DNA of 64,000 nucleotides from Streptomyces caeruleatus (GCF_001514235.1 NZ_KQ948929.1:113566-177565), one strand, 5' to 3'; counted from the first letter of the stretch, positions 35,628-44,445 are shown. Notes: generated by a model not told the origin, from the sequence alone. Program-made: numbers and translations.

Positions 35628-36560
35628 ATGATCGCCGTCGGCACCGGATCCCAGCTTCCGGCGCACGCCGACCTGAACCTGCTGCGCACCTTCTTGGCCG
35701 TGTACCGCGCAGGCACCTTCACCGCCGCCGCCCCGGCGCTCGGGCTGTCCCAGCCGACCGTGACAGCGCAGATCCGCACGCTGGAGCAACAGACCGGCCG
35801 CGAGCTGTTCACCCGGCTGCCGCGCGGCGTGGAACCCACTCCCCTCGCCCACGAGCTCGCCACCCAGATCGCGGGCCCGCTCGATGCTCTCGCCGCCCTC
35901 GAAGACGGCGGCCCGCTCGCGGGGCCCGCCACGCCGGTGCACCTGGCCGGCCCGTCGGAACTGCTGTGCGTGCGTGTCCTGCCCGCCCTCGTCCTCCTCG
36001 TCGCGGACGGCGTCCAACTGCGTGTCGCCCAAGGGCTGCCCGAACCGCTGCTGGATGAGATGCGCACGGGACGCCACGATCTGGTCATCGCCACCCGGCG
36101 GCCCCGCGGCCGCGCTCTGGACTCCGTACCGCTCGCCGACGAGGAGTACCTGCTCGTCGCCTCCCCGACCTGGGCCCAGCGCATCGCCGCACACCCGCAG
36201 GCAGACGACGACCTGTGCACAGCCCTACGCGAGGTCCCCCTGGTCACTTACGCCGAGGACACGCCCCTTGTGCGGCGACACTGGCGCACGGTCTTCGGCA
36301 AGCAGCACAACGCCCGCGCCGCGGTGACCGTGCCGAACCTGTACGCGGTCCTGTCCGCGGTCAACGCGGGCGCCGGCCACAGCGTGCTGCCCCGCTCGCT
36401 GTGCCAGGAGCATCTCGACTCCGGTCGTCTCGCCCTTCGGCACGACCCGGAAGAGCCCCCGCTCAACACCTTGTTCCTCGTCCAGCGGCCCGGCTCCGAG
36501 ACCAACCCGCATGTGAGCCGGGTCCGCGACACCCTCCAGCGCGCCGCTCGGAACTGGTAG
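35628..36560 (+). CDS. LysR-family transcriptional regulator
   Basis: A protein of 310 residues: an N-terminal helix-turn-helix (LNLLRTFLAVYRAGTFTAAA, LGLSQPTVTAQIRTLEQQTG, ELFTRLPRGVEPT) and a two-lobed effector domain (HDLVIATRRPRG, VPLADEEYLLVASP, NAGAGHSVLPRSLCQEHL). LysR proteins usually activate a divergent gene with a co-inducer; here that gene is the stop-interrupted SRPBCC protein. The ATG at 35628 has AGAGGGG 10 bases upstream; a TTG at 35619 is less likely. Confidence 0.93.
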   Translation: MIAVGTGSQLPAHADLNLLRTFLAVYRAGTFTAAAPALGLSQPTVTAQIRTLEQQTGRELFTRLPRGVEPTPLAHELATQIAGPLDALAALEDGGPLAGPATPVHLAGPSELLCVRVLPALVLLVADGVQLRVAQGLPEPLLDEMRTGRHDLVIATRRPRGRALDSVPLADEEYLLVASPTWAQRIAAHPQADDDLCTALREVPLVTYAEDTPLVRRHWRTVFGKQHNARAAVTVPNLYAVLSAVNAGAGHSVLPRSLCQEHLDSGRLALRHDPEEPPLNTLFLVQRPGSETNPHVSRVRDTLQRAARNW

Positions 36561-36643
36561 ACGAGCGGGGACCCTTGGCGTACGCCGCACGGCGCGACCG
36601 CGGAGCTCACGCGCAACTGTCGACTGTCCTCCGGGTGTCACAA

Positions 36644-37228
36644 CTAGGCCTTGCTTGCTGCGGCCGACCTGGCGGCCTGCTCGATCTTCGCGCAGTAGGC
36701 TGCCCGGGCTTCCTCGTCGATCTGCTGCTCGTTTTCGGCGCGCACCCCGGTCCGGCCGTCGAGGCCCTCGCGCAGGATGTCGGCGTGCCCGGCATGCCGG
36801 ATGGACTCGCCGAGGACATGGACCATGACGGCGAACAGGTTCGTGTTGGGAAAAGGCTCCGGCCACCACGGCACGTGGCCGGGGGCGTCGAGGGGAAGCT
36901 CGTTGATCGTCGCGTCCGAGTGTTCCCATGTGCGCCGGTAGAACCCGATGATCTGATCGCGGGTCTCGTCCTCGGTCGCCCACTGATCGCTGCCGTCGGA
37001 GTCCTGCCACCGGGACAGCGGTTCCGGGGAAGGGCGGTCGAAGACCTCGCCGAAGTACCTGGCCTCGACGGTGGCCACGTGTTTGACCAGGCCGAGGAGG
37101 TTGGTCCCGGTCGCTGTCAAAGGTCGGCGGACGTCGTATTCGGACACGCCGTCGAGTTTCCAGAGCAGCGCCTCGCGGTCCCGCCGCAGTCTCCCGTGCA
37201 GGTTGTCCTTCGCGAACTTATCGATCAT
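36644..37228 (-). CDS. DinB-like (DUF664) protein
   Basis: A complete 194-residue four-helix protein of the DinB/DUF664 type: ATGTNLLGLVKHVATVEARY (first metal His), a WPEPFPNTNLF loop, and VHVLGESIRHAGHADILREG with the last two His ligands. Such proteins bind a divalent metal; some are mycothiol- or bacillithiol-dependent transferases, but most have no known reaction. It shows what the shortened paralogue at 16042 should look like. The ATG at 37228 has GGAAGG upstream. Confidence 0.88.
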   Translation of the reverse strand: MIDKFAKDNLHGRLRRDREALLWKLDGVSEYDVRRPLTATGTNLLGLVKHVATVEARYFGEVFDRPSPEPLSRWQDSDGSDQWATEDETRDQIIGFYRRTWEHSDATINELPLDAPGHVPWWPEPFPNTNLFAVMVHVLGESIRHAGHADILREGLDGRTGVRAENEQQIDEEARAAYCAKIEQAARSAAASKA

Positions 37229-37355
37229 GTGGCATGAACCTTCCTTGGGCTGTTCGTGGGCTCAAGTTGTGGGGTGCGTGACGGCTCGCGGCCGACCCGG
37301 CCTGCGACGGTTACTGCGCAGGAGAACTACGCGCATGCTGTTCGGTGCCGTTCTC

Positions 37356-38627
37356 TCATCCCGTTGAGTGGTTCGGGACGGGCGCCGGGGAGGTCGGCGG
37401 GTGCCAGGTGAGTATCCAGCCGGCGGTAAGCACCGCCGCGCCGCCTGCCAGAGCGATTGCGCCGCCTGTTCCGACGCCTGCGGCCACCGAGCCGAAGCAG
37501 GCCGGCCCGAGGCCCTGCAGCGTCATGCTGCCGGAGCCGAGCAGACCGAAGGCCTGGCCCTGGCCGTCCTGCGGCAGGGCGTCCAGGAACGGCCGTTGCA
37601 GGCCAAGACCGTAGGCCAGTCCGAAGCCGCAGAGCAGCAGCAGACAGGACGAGACGGCCACTCCGGGCTCGGTGGCGAAGCCGACCAGCGGCAGTCCCGT
37701 CAGCGCGATCAACGGGACTACCAGTCGCTCCCGGGTGGGTGGCCGTAGCAGGCGACCCACCAGCAGGTCACCGACGAGCATGCCGACCGGCAGACAGCCC
37801 ATCAGCACCGCGTACCAGCCGGACGCGAAGTGGCGTCCGCCCGCGTAGGCGACGATCAGACCTTCCGCGCCCGCCACGAACGCGGGCGGTAGCCACTGGG
37901 CCAGCATCAGTCGCCGTACCGTGTGTCCGCGCAGCAGCAGGCCGGCACCGTGCAGGCTTGCCCGGACGGCGCCGCCATCGCCCCGAGCGCTGCCGGGTGT
38001 GCCGCCGAACTCTCCCGGCTCCAGCCGGGGTAGCCGGATGCGGACGGCGAGCGCACAGCCGAGGTAGAGGGCGGCGCTTACCGCGAGCGCCCGGTGCGGG
38101 CCGAGTACCGCGACGACCGCACCTCCCAGCGCCAGACCGAACAGTTGCGCGCCGGAAGAGGCGATGTTGTTCAGTGAACGGCCCAGCACATAGGCGTCGC
38201 CCTTCAGCCACTGCGCGACCAGCCGACTCGACGCGCCGCCGAACACCGGTGTGGCGAGGGCGACCAGCGCCACGACACCGAGGCTTGCCGCGATCGGCAT
38301 CCGCACCAGGGCGAGCAGCAGGGCGGCGGCGCACTCCAAGGCGTAGCCGCCGGCGATGAGTGCGCGGGGCGGCAGTCGGTCGGCCAGTGAGCCCAGCAGC
38401 AGCGAGCCGAACAACTGCGGGAGAAAGCCGATGCCGAAGGCCAGAGCGCTCAACAGCGCGGAGCCGGTGGTCGCGAAGACCAGCACCGAGAACGTGGTGA
38501 TCCGCAGCGAGCCCGCGGTGATCGCGACGGCACGGGTCGAGAAGAGCAGCCGGAATCGCGGCTCGGCGAGCACCTCCCGGTAGGTGGCACGGTGGTTGCC
38601 CTGCGCGGGTTCGGCGGTTGGGATCAT
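37356..38627 (-). CDS. MFS transporter
   Basis: A protein of 423 residues with about twelve membrane helices. The family motif A region is FGSLLLGSLADRLPPRAL (loop 2-3); GRSLNNIASSGAQLFGLALG is helix 5. It is most like actinobacterial efflux permeases of the enterobactin-exporter group; the substrate is unknown. It is divergent from an ArsR-type regulator, and a perfect 20-bp palindrome lies between them, so its expression is probably released when the regulator binds a ligand. Confidence 0.9.
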   Translation of the reverse strand: MIPTAEPAQGNHRATYREVLAEPRFRLLFSTRAVAITAGSLRITTFSVLVFATTGSALLSALAFGIGFLPQLFGSLLLGSLADRLPPRALIAGGYALECAAALLLALVRMPIAASLGVVALVALATPVFGGASSRLVAQWLKGDAYVLGRSLNNIASSGAQLFGLALGGAVVAVLGPHRALAVSAALYLGCALAVRIRLPRLEPGEFGGTPGSARGDGGAVRASLHGAGLLLRGHTVRRLMLAQWLPPAFVAGAEGLIVAYAGGRHFASGWYAVLMGCLPVGMLVGDLLVGRLLRPPTRERLVVPLIALTGLPLVGFATEPGVAVSSCLLLLCGFGLAYGLGLQRPFLDALPQDGQGQAFGLLGSGSMTLQGLGPACFGSVAAGVGTGGAIALAGGAAVLTAGWILTWHPPTSPAPVPNHSTG

Positions 38628-38666
38628 GGCGCCCAGCGTCGCCGTGCGCCCACACCACTCACCAAT

Positions 38667-38686
38667 GATTCGTCCCTGGACGAATC
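38667..38686. promoter_or_regulatory. Palindromic operator between MFS and ArsR genes
   Basis: GATTCGTCC-CT-GGACGAATC is a perfect inverted repeat with 9-bp arms. It overlaps the expected -35 region of the regulator gene, whose -10-like TAGCAT is at 38705-38710. Confidence 0.8.
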
Positions 38687-38716
38687 GGAGCAGACGTCCG
38701 GCGGTAGCATCGCGGG

Positions 38717-39697
38717 GTGCTCCGCTTCGAAGTCTCCGTCGAGGACCTGCTGCGCAGCCGCTTCGCGCTGTCGCCCGCGCTGGACCTCTGCTTACTGCTG
38801 CGCTCGCTCGCCGGCCAGGACCGGCCGCTGCCGCGAGCCTGGGCCAGCCGGCTCCGGCCGGCCTTCGAACGGCTTCGCCGCGAGACCGAACTGGAGGCCG
38901 TCCTCGCCCTGCACACCCCGCGATCCGGACCGGGCTTCGTCGCCCCGCCCCCGCGCGGCCTCAACCAGACCTGGGCGGATGACCTGGCCATGATCCGGGC
39001 CGCACCGCTGGAAGCGGCCCGCCACGAAATCGCCATCACCGCGACCGGCCCGTCCGCCCGTTATCCCCGCGTACGCGCAGTGCTGGACTCCACGGACGTC
39101 GTCTCCAGGATCGCCGAGGCGATGGACCAGGCGTGGCACGAGCTGCTCGCCACGGACTGGCCGCAACTGCGCGCGATCTGTGAGCGCGATGTCGTGCACC
39201 GGGTGGGTGTGATCGGCGAGCACGGATGGGCCACGACCATCGAGAGCCTGCACCCGAGCATCGCCTGGCGCGCCGGCGGTATCGAGATCGGCTTCTTCCC
39301 CCCGGTCGGAAGCGTCCGCCTCGTCGGCGACGGGCTACTGCTGATCCCTTCGGTCTTCGTCGGGAATGTCGCCGCCCACCTGGATGACCCCTGGCCCAGG
39401 ACCTTGGTCTATCGCGCCCGCGGCACCGCCGCCCTGTGGGGCGAACAGGCGGCCGTCCCCCAACCGGACGCGCTGACCGCTCTGGTCGGCCGGGCCCGAG
39501 CCCGGCTGCTGTTGGCGCTGGACGCCCCGGCCAGCACCAGCCACCTCGCCCGAAGCCTTACCATGGCACCCGGCGCGGTGGGAGACCACCTCGCCATCCT
39601 GCGAGGCGCGGGGCTGCTCGTCCGTGCCCGCTCCGGACGGTCGGTGCTCTACCGGCGCACCCCGCTCGGCGAGGCGCTGGTCGCCGGTTCGGGCTGA
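38717..39697 (+). CDS. ArsR-type winged-helix regulator with large N-terminal domain
   Basis: A protein of 326 residues. The first 240 residues (VEDLLRSRFALSPALDLCLL, GWATTIESLHPSIAWRAG, LLLIPSVFVGNVAAHLD) form the DUF5937-like region found in many streptomycete ArsR regulators. The last 75 hold the helix-turn-helix (STSHLARSLTMAPGAVGDHL, LRGAGLLVRARSGRSVLYRR). It would repress itself and the divergent transporter. The GTG at 38717 lies 7 bases after a TAGCAT hexamer, so the message is probably leaderless. Confidence 0.88.
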   Translation: MLRFEVSVEDLLRSRFALSPALDLCLLLRSLAGQDRPLPRAWASRLRPAFERLRRETELEAVLALHTPRSGPGFVAPPPRGLNQTWADDLAMIRAAPLEAARHEIAITATGPSARYPRVRAVLDSTDVVSRIAEAMDQAWHELLATDWPQLRAICERDVVHRVGVIGEHGWATTIESLHPSIAWRAGGIEIGFFPPVGSVRLVGDGLLLIPSVFVGNVAAHLDDPWPRTLVYRARGTAALWGEQAAVPQPDALTALVGRARARLLLALDAPASTSHLARSLTMAPGAVGDHLAILRGAGLLVRARSGRSVLYRRTPLGEALVAGSG

Positions 39698-39769
39698 GGG
39701 CTCGGATCAGCACTGTTTTCTGAGGCGCCGTCGGCAGAGCCTGGAGGGCGCTACCCACGATGCCTCCTG

Positions 39770-40105
39770 GTCCGGGCATTCCTCGGGTGATGGTGAGGAA
39801 GAGAGGATGCTCGCCGGTGATCGGCGATGCCACCGCCTCGATGCCCAGTTCCTCACGGCATTCGCGGACCACCGCGGCCCACGGGTCCTCACCGGGCTCG
39901 ACGTGTCCGCCGGTCGGCAGCCACAGGCCCGCCTTGCGGTGCGCGACGAGCAGCAGTTGCCCGCGCGTGCCGTCGAGGACAACGAAGTAGCTCACCAAGT
40001 GCGCCGCCGGGACGTTCGGCTTGCGCACCCGGTGGATCGGGGCTCCGCCGGCGATCCACCGGGTGGCAGACTCCAGGTGGGAGCGCTCCAGGGCATCCCA
40101 CGGTT
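39770..40105 (-). pseudogene. NUDIX hydrolase, truncated at its C-terminus
   Basis: The minus strand encodes GGIEPWDALERSHLESATRW, PNVPAAHLVSYFVVLDG and the NUDIX box GGHVEPGEDPWAAVVRECRE plus ELG, with all signature residues (G-x5-E-x7-REUxEExGU). After PLFLTITR the family match ends at about 39770 and the frame runs on into the end of the ArsR gene on the other strand. No start codon is evident; the 5' end is a 16-bp duplication. The product is probably not functional. Confidence 0.68.
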
Positions 40106-40113
40106 CGATGCCA

Positions 40114-40146
40114 CCGACCAGCTTGAGAAACCGACCAGCTTGAGAA
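40114..40146. repeat. 16-bp direct duplication
   Basis: CCGACCAGCTTGAGAA occurs at 40114-40129 and again at 40131-40146. It lies at the presumed 5' end of the NUDIX gene and could be a slippage or insertion-repair scar. Confidence 0.85.
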
Positions 40147-40393
40147 GGTGGCTCGTGCCTGATCGTCAGGGGCGGTGGGTGGGCGGTCAGTTGAGGTCAT
40201 CTGCGCATGCTGGCAGGAGCCACTGACAACCGTGCGCGCGGCCGCCAGGGGCCACGGGCACCTGGGGAATCGCAGGAACGTCTGGCCGGGGCTCTGGCCG
40301 CAAGTAGGTGAAGGCCAGCCCGAGCGCCCCTTTATGTGGTCGGTCGCAGGCGTGACTCTGACCTGCGGGTCTCCGTGCCTACGGCCCTCCTGG

Positions 40394-40427
40394 CGCACCG
40401 GGCAGGTCGGGTGGCCTGCCCGGTGCG
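40394..40427 (-). terminator. Strong intrinsic terminator after the SDR fragment
   Basis: A perfect 13-bp stem (CGCACCGGGCAGG / CCTGCCCGGTGCG) with an 8-nt loop begins 11 bases beyond the stop codon of the short-chain dehydrogenase gene. Confidence 0.85.
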
Positions 40428-40437
40428 TGGGGTGGGG

Positions 40438-41203
40438 TCAGGCGCTGGTGCCGTCGTGGCCGAGGTTGCCGCCCAGTTCACGGGAGGCTTCGGCCTGGGC
40501 GAGGAGTTCCCCGGCCTTGGCCGAGATGCCCTCGACAGCGTCGGCACCGGCGACGAAGCGCAGCGGCGGCTGGTCCTGGTCGGCGAGGGCCAGCAGGGCG
40601 TGGGCGAGCTTGGCGGGGTCGCCGGGCTGCTGCCCGTTGATGCTCTTCCAGGCTTCGACCGTGGCGGTGGTGCGCTCGGCGTAGTCGTCGATCGTCGGCT
40701 CGGGCCAGGTGGTGGAGGCGTCCACGAGCAGTTCGGTACGGAAGTAGCCGGGCTCCACGATGGTGGTGCGGATGTTGTACGGCTTGATGTCGTGGTGCAG
40801 GGCTTCCATCCAGCCTTCGACGGCGAACTTGGATGCGGCATAGGCGGAGGTGAACTCCGTGCCGACCTGACCGGCGAGCGAGGAGAGGGTGATGACGTGG
40901 CCGTCGCGCTGAGCGCGCATGACGGGCAGGACGGCGCGGGTGACGTTCATGGGTCCGTAGAGGTTGGTCTCGATCTGCTGGCGCATGTGCGCGGGTGAGA
41001 TCTCCTCGAAGTAGCCGGCGTAGAAGTTCCCGGCGTTGTTGATCAGGACGTCGATGCGGCCGAAGCGGTCGACGGCTGCCTGTGCGGCCGCGTGCGCGTC
41101 GTCCAGGCTGGTGACGTCCAACTTGGTGACCAGCAGGTTCTCTTGCGGGCCCCCCAGGGTCTTCTCGACCTCTTCGGGGCGGCGGCCGGTGGCGACGACC
41201 TGG
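40438..41203 (-). pseudogene. Short-chain dehydrogenase (SDR), 5' end lost
   Basis: The frame is open from about 41203: QVVATGRRPEEVEKTLGG (end of the NADP-specificity strand), then KLDVTSLDDAH, RIDVLINNAGNFYAGYFEE, ITLSSLAGQVGTEFTSAYAA, the catalytic SAYAASK (Tyr-x-x-x-Lys) and IRTTIVEPGYFRTELL. The glycine-rich nucleotide motif and the first strand, about 30 residues, are missing, replaced by the end of an unrelated gene. The terminator is preserved. Without the motif it should not bind NADP. Confidence 0.8.
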
Positions 41204-41204
41204 T

Positions 41205-41447
41205 GACGATGTCGTCGCCCACACCACCGGCACCAAACGCCTCCACCACCCGGTCGTCGGCGACCTCACCCTCGACTACCTCGTCCTGGCCGTCGAAGGC
41301 GACCCCGAACAGACCCTCACCATCTACACCCCCGAACCCGCCTCCCCCTCCCTCTCCCCCGAAGCCCTCGCCCTCCTCGCCAGCTGGGCCGGCACCTCCG
41401 CCTCCCTGCCGCAGGCACCCGAAGAGGCACACAACCCGGCCGGCTGA
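41205..41447 (+). pseudogene. XRE-family regulator with MmyB-like domain, C-terminal fragment
   Basis: Plus-strand translation gives DDVVAHTTGTKRLHHPVVGD then LTLDYLVLAVEGDPEQTLTI and SPEALALLASW before a stop. This is the end of the MmyB-like ligand-binding domain that follows an XRE helix-turn-helix in many streptomycete regulators (G-K-x-hHP-VG-L-L-Y). The DNA-binding part is absent. It abuts the truncated SDR head to head at about 41204. Confidence 0.72.
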
Positions 41448-41898
41448 CGCCCACGCCCTTTCGCAACGCGAGCGTGCCGGGCGTTTAGGCACGGGAGCCG
41501 AAGACGCGGCCGCACCTGTCACATCTACGGCCACGCTGACACCGTCCCCAGCCGCTACCTTGACGGCATGACAGATCCGATACGCGGCGCCGAAGAGGTA
41601 TGGGCGACCTGACAGGCCGTCAACTTGCGGTGTCGGCCAGCGGTCCGTGAGGCGGCCGACCAACGGCGCGGGATGGGATCGACCCTGCCCTGTGGGCAGT
41701 GCGGCTCATCAGGGAGGGGCGCACGCCCCGTGAGCTGGACGCATTCACGGCGGCCGCCGTCAGCGTCTGGGGGGATCACCGCTGACGATCCGAGCCGTGG
41801 ATGACCGGGATGCCGATCGCTGCAAAGGCATGGAACGAGTACCAGCGCATGGTCCGACTGACAGTCTGTCTTCGGCGCACCCCGACCGAGAGGAACCC
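41448..41898. other. 451-base stretch of remnants
   Basis: Plus strand 41568-41612 starts MTDPIRGAEEVWAT and stops. Another frame at 41675-41785 reads GIDPALWAVRLIREGRTPRE then LDAFTAAAVSVWGDHR and stops. These may be the start and end of one small deleted gene that I cannot name. The secreted-protein promoter lies at the right end. Confidence 0.4.
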
Positions 41899-42357
41899 AT
41901 GAAACTGAAGCAGCTCGCCGCCACAGCAGGAGCAGCCCTGCTGACCGCGCTGGCACTGCCGGCAGACGCCCACGCCGCCGCCATCGCCTGCGGAGGCGCC
42001 GTCTCGACCCAGAACATCGGCGCACAGGGCTGTATCTCCGCCGAACGGTGGAAGGACGGCCGCGTCTTCATGCGGAACATCACCGCCCACGCCGTCATCA
42101 CCAACTCCCGCGCCCACGCCACCTACGTCGACTACGAAGCGTATTTCCGGATCCGCGAAGGCGGCCACTGGGTCAAGCTCGGCAACGGCCGCACGATCGT
42201 CCAGCGCAGGTCCACGATCGGCCCGATCGAGCTCGGCAACAGCGACCGCGTCTGCGGCCCCGTCAACGCCACCGCCGAAATCCGGGTGCATGTGAGGCCG
42301 GCCGGCGGGGCGTGGAGCAACTGGAGCGGAGCCGCAACGAAGCAGTGCCAGACGTGA
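41899..42357 (+). CDS. Small secreted protein, function unknown
   Basis: A protein of 152 residues with a Sec signal peptide (MKLKQLAATAGAALLTALAL, cleavage near AHA-AAI, about residue 28). The mature domain is beta-rich with four cysteines (IACGG, GCISAE, RVCGPV, KQCQT) likely forming two disulphides, and aromatic residues YVDYEAYFRIREGGHWV. I recognise no named family. The ATG at 41899 follows GAGAGGA. It ends in its own strong terminator. Confidence 0.78.
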   Translation: MKLKQLAATAGAALLTALALPADAHAAAIACGGAVSTQNIGAQGCISAERWKDGRVFMRNITAHAVITNSRAHATYVDYEAYFRIREGGHWVKLGNGRTIVQRRSTIGPIELGNSDRVCGPVNATAEIRVHVRPAGGAWSNWSGAATKQCQT

Positions 42358-42369
42358 GCTAGATACGAC

Positions 42370-42407
42370 GACGCCCCCGCCTCCCGGAGTTGGAGGACGG
42401 GGGCGTC
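42370..42407 (+). terminator. Intrinsic terminator after the secreted protein
   Basis: GACGCCCCCG (42370-42379) pairs with CGGGGGCGTC (42398-42407). An inner CCTCC/GGAGG extends the stem. A short GTGTTT tract follows. Confidence 0.85.
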
Positions 42408-42602
42408 CGTGTTTCACCCCGGTCTCGCGCCCGTCAATCGGATGGGCGAACAGCAATCACGCGGCTTGTCCGGTCTCGACTGGGCTCGATGGCCTCTGGC
42501 TGCGGCTTACGGCCGGATGTTCGGTCCTGCTGGGCGCGGTTGGACGGGTTCGGGCCCCGGTCCTCACGCCGACGAGCGTGGGGGAGCTGGATGCGGCCGG
42601 TT

Positions 42603-43193
42603 TCAGGTGGGGCGGCGGATGGCCTGTACGGCGGTGTCGTAGAGGTCGAACAGGTCGACCTGTCCGCCCAGGCGTACCCATTCCTCGTTGGCTGCCTGCA
42701 GGCAGATGATCGCTGCGGCTGCGACCGCGCGGGCTTGCAGGGTACGGCGGTCGGAGTCGGGCAGTCGCGGCTCGATGTGCGGTGCGAACAGGTCTTGCCA
42801 GCGGGCTTGCTTCTCGGCATGTCCGGCACGTAGGGAATCGTTGCCGAACAGCAGCGTGATGAATTCCAGGCGCCCTTCGGCTGTCATGTCGATCTCTTCG
42901 AGCACCTGGAACGCGGCGCGCAGCGCCGTCCAGGCATCCTCGTCGGCCGGGCGCTCCGCGAGGCGCGCGGCGATCAGTTCGCCCTGTTCGTCCAGGCCGC
43001 TGAGCGCGAGGTCTTCCTTGTTGCGGAAGTAATTGAACAGGGTCCGCCGGGAGACGCCCGCGGCCGCGGCGACCTCATCGAGGGTCGTGTTGTCGTAGCC
43101 CTTGGCGGCGAACAGCTCGATGGCGGTCCGGGCCAGCAGTGATCGGACCACGGAGCGGGTCTGTTCCCGAAGAGGCGTCGGTTTCTGAGCCAT
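42603..43193 (-). CDS. TetR-family transcriptional regulator
   Basis: A protein of 196 residues: an N-terminal helix-turn-helix (TAIELFAAKGYDNTTLDEVA, AGVSRRTLFNYFRNKEDL) and a helical ligand domain. TetR proteins repress until a ligand binds. The ATG at 43193 (MAQKPTPL) gives the typical length. It is divergent from the SDR gene at 43267; a perfect TTGCACT/AGTGCAA repeat lies in the 73 bases between them. Confidence 0.93.
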   Translation of the reverse strand: MAQKPTPLREQTRSVVRSLLARTAIELFAAKGYDNTTLDEVAAAAGVSRRTLFNYFRNKEDLALSGLDEQGELIAARLAERPADEDAWTALRAAFQVLEEIDMTAEGRLEFITLLFGNDSLRAGHAEKQARWQDLFAPHIEPRLPDSDRRTLQARAVAAAAIICLQAANEEWVRLGGQVDLFDLYDTAVQAIRRPT

Positions 43194-43229
43194 GCACCGA
43201 TGGTACGTCATCGCACTCGACGCAGAGTC

Positions 43230-43244
43230 TTGCACTCAGTGCAA
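43230..43244. promoter_or_regulatory. TetR operator overlapping a promoter
   Basis: TTGCACT-C-AGTGCAA is a perfect 7-bp inverted repeat. Its left end TTGCAC serves as a -35 box, with TAGAGT (43254-43259) as -10, for the SDR gene at 43267. Binding would occlude RNA polymerase. Confidence 0.82.
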
Positions 43245-43266
43245 AAACGTGCGTAGAGTGAATGCC

Positions 43267-44091
43267 ATGAGCGAAATCGACTACCACCGCCAGACCGTCA
43301 TCGTCACCGGCGCCAGCTCCGGCCTCGGCGCAGAATTCGCCCGCCAGCTGGCCCGCCACGGCGCGAACCTCGTGCTGGTGGCCCGCCGGGCGGACCGGCT
43401 CGAGAGCCTGGCCGCCGAACTCACCCGCGCCCACGGCGTCACGGTGACCACCGTCGCCCGCGACCTCGGCCTGCCCGACGCCGGCCGCACGCTGCGCGCC
43501 GAACTGGAGTCCCGCGGCATCTACGCCACCGGACTGGTCAACAACGCCGGCTTCGGCACCCACGACGCGTTCACCCACGAGGATCCCGACCGCCTGCAGA
43601 GCATGATCGCGCTGAACGTCAGCGCGCTGGTCGACCTCAGCCGCGCCTACATCGACCCGCTGACCTCAGCGGACACCGGCGTCCTGATCAACGTCGCGAG
43701 CCTGCTGGGCTTCCAGCCGACCCCGTACCTGAGCGTCTACGGCGCCACCAAGGCCTTCGTCCTCAGCTTCACCGAATCGCTGTGGGAGGAGACCCGCGGC
43801 ACCGGCCTGCGCGTCCTGGCCGTGTGCCCCGGCGCCACCCGGACCGAGTTCTACGACGTCGCCGGCAGCCAGTCCGCCGACTACGGCACGAAGCGGGTAA
43901 CCCCCGAGCAGGTCGTGACGATCGCCCTCGACACGCTCGACCGCCGATCCGCGCCCCCGTCGGTGATCACCAACGGCCGGTCACTCGCCCTCGCCGGCAA
44001 ACTGCTGCCGCGCCGCTCGATGGTCCGGCTCATGGGCTGGATGGCCCGCCGCCAGCGCACCAAGCTTCCCGCCGCCCCCACCAACAGCTGA
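43267..44091 (+). CDS. Short-chain dehydrogenase/reductase
   Basis: A protein of 274 residues of the classical SDR type: the nucleotide motif VIVTGASSGLGAEFARQLA (TGxxxGxG), VARRADRLESLAAELTRA with Arg residues that favour NADP, LVNNAGFGTHDAF, the catalytic Ser region VASLLGFQPTPYL and YGATKAF (Tyr-x-x-x-Lys). The oxidised substrate is unknown. The TetR-operator arrangement points to induction by a specific small molecule, perhaps the substrate. Confidence 0.94.
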   Translation: MSEIDYHRQTVIVTGASSGLGAEFARQLARHGANLVLVARRADRLESLAAELTRAHGVTVTTVARDLGLPDAGRTLRAELESRGIYATGLVNNAGFGTHDAFTHEDPDRLQSMIALNVSALVDLSRAYIDPLTSADTGVLINVASLLGFQPTPYLSVYGATKAFVLSFTESLWEETRGTGLRVLAVCPGATRTEFYDVAGSQSADYGTKRVTPEQVVTIALDTLDRRSAPPSVITNGRSLALAGKLLPRRSMVRLMGWMARRQRTKLPAAPTNS

Positions 44092-44239
44092 GGAACACCA
44101 AGACGGCGCTGATCGCCCGGCGCGGCGCCATCGAGGAGGTAGCCGACGGAAGGCGTCCAGCTCGATCGCCCCAGCGACAGCATCAACGGCTCATCCGAGT
44201 CCGCGCCGCCCAACACCGCCAACTGGATCCGTCCGGCGA

Positions 44240-44413
44240 TCAGGACGCGTGCCTCCCGCCCGGTGCCTCCCTGGTCTGCGCCCGCCCACCTCGGAGACCG
44301 CGCTCCCGGCATGCTGCGCACGGGTCGAAGTTCGCCTCACGGTGCTTCCAGTGCTCGTAGGCGGCCAATGCGCGCATGACCGGCCGGGCGCGCGTGACGC
44401 CAGGTCCACTCAT
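44240..44413 (-). CDS. Possible small zinc-ribbon-like protein
   Basis: A 57-residue frame from ATG 44413 (GGGGG upstream) reads MSGPGVTRARPVMRALAAYE and HWKHREANFDPCAACRERGL. A CAAC pair and an aromatic/His-rich helix give it the look of a real small protein or a C-terminal relic. It is divergent from the methyltransferase. I do not recognise it. Confidence 0.3.
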   Translation of the reverse strand: MSGPGVTRARPVMRALAAYEHWKHREANFDPCAACRERGLRGGRAQTREAPGGRHAS

Positions 44414-44445
44414 CAGGCCCCCTGGCATCGATCTAGGCTGGCGCG

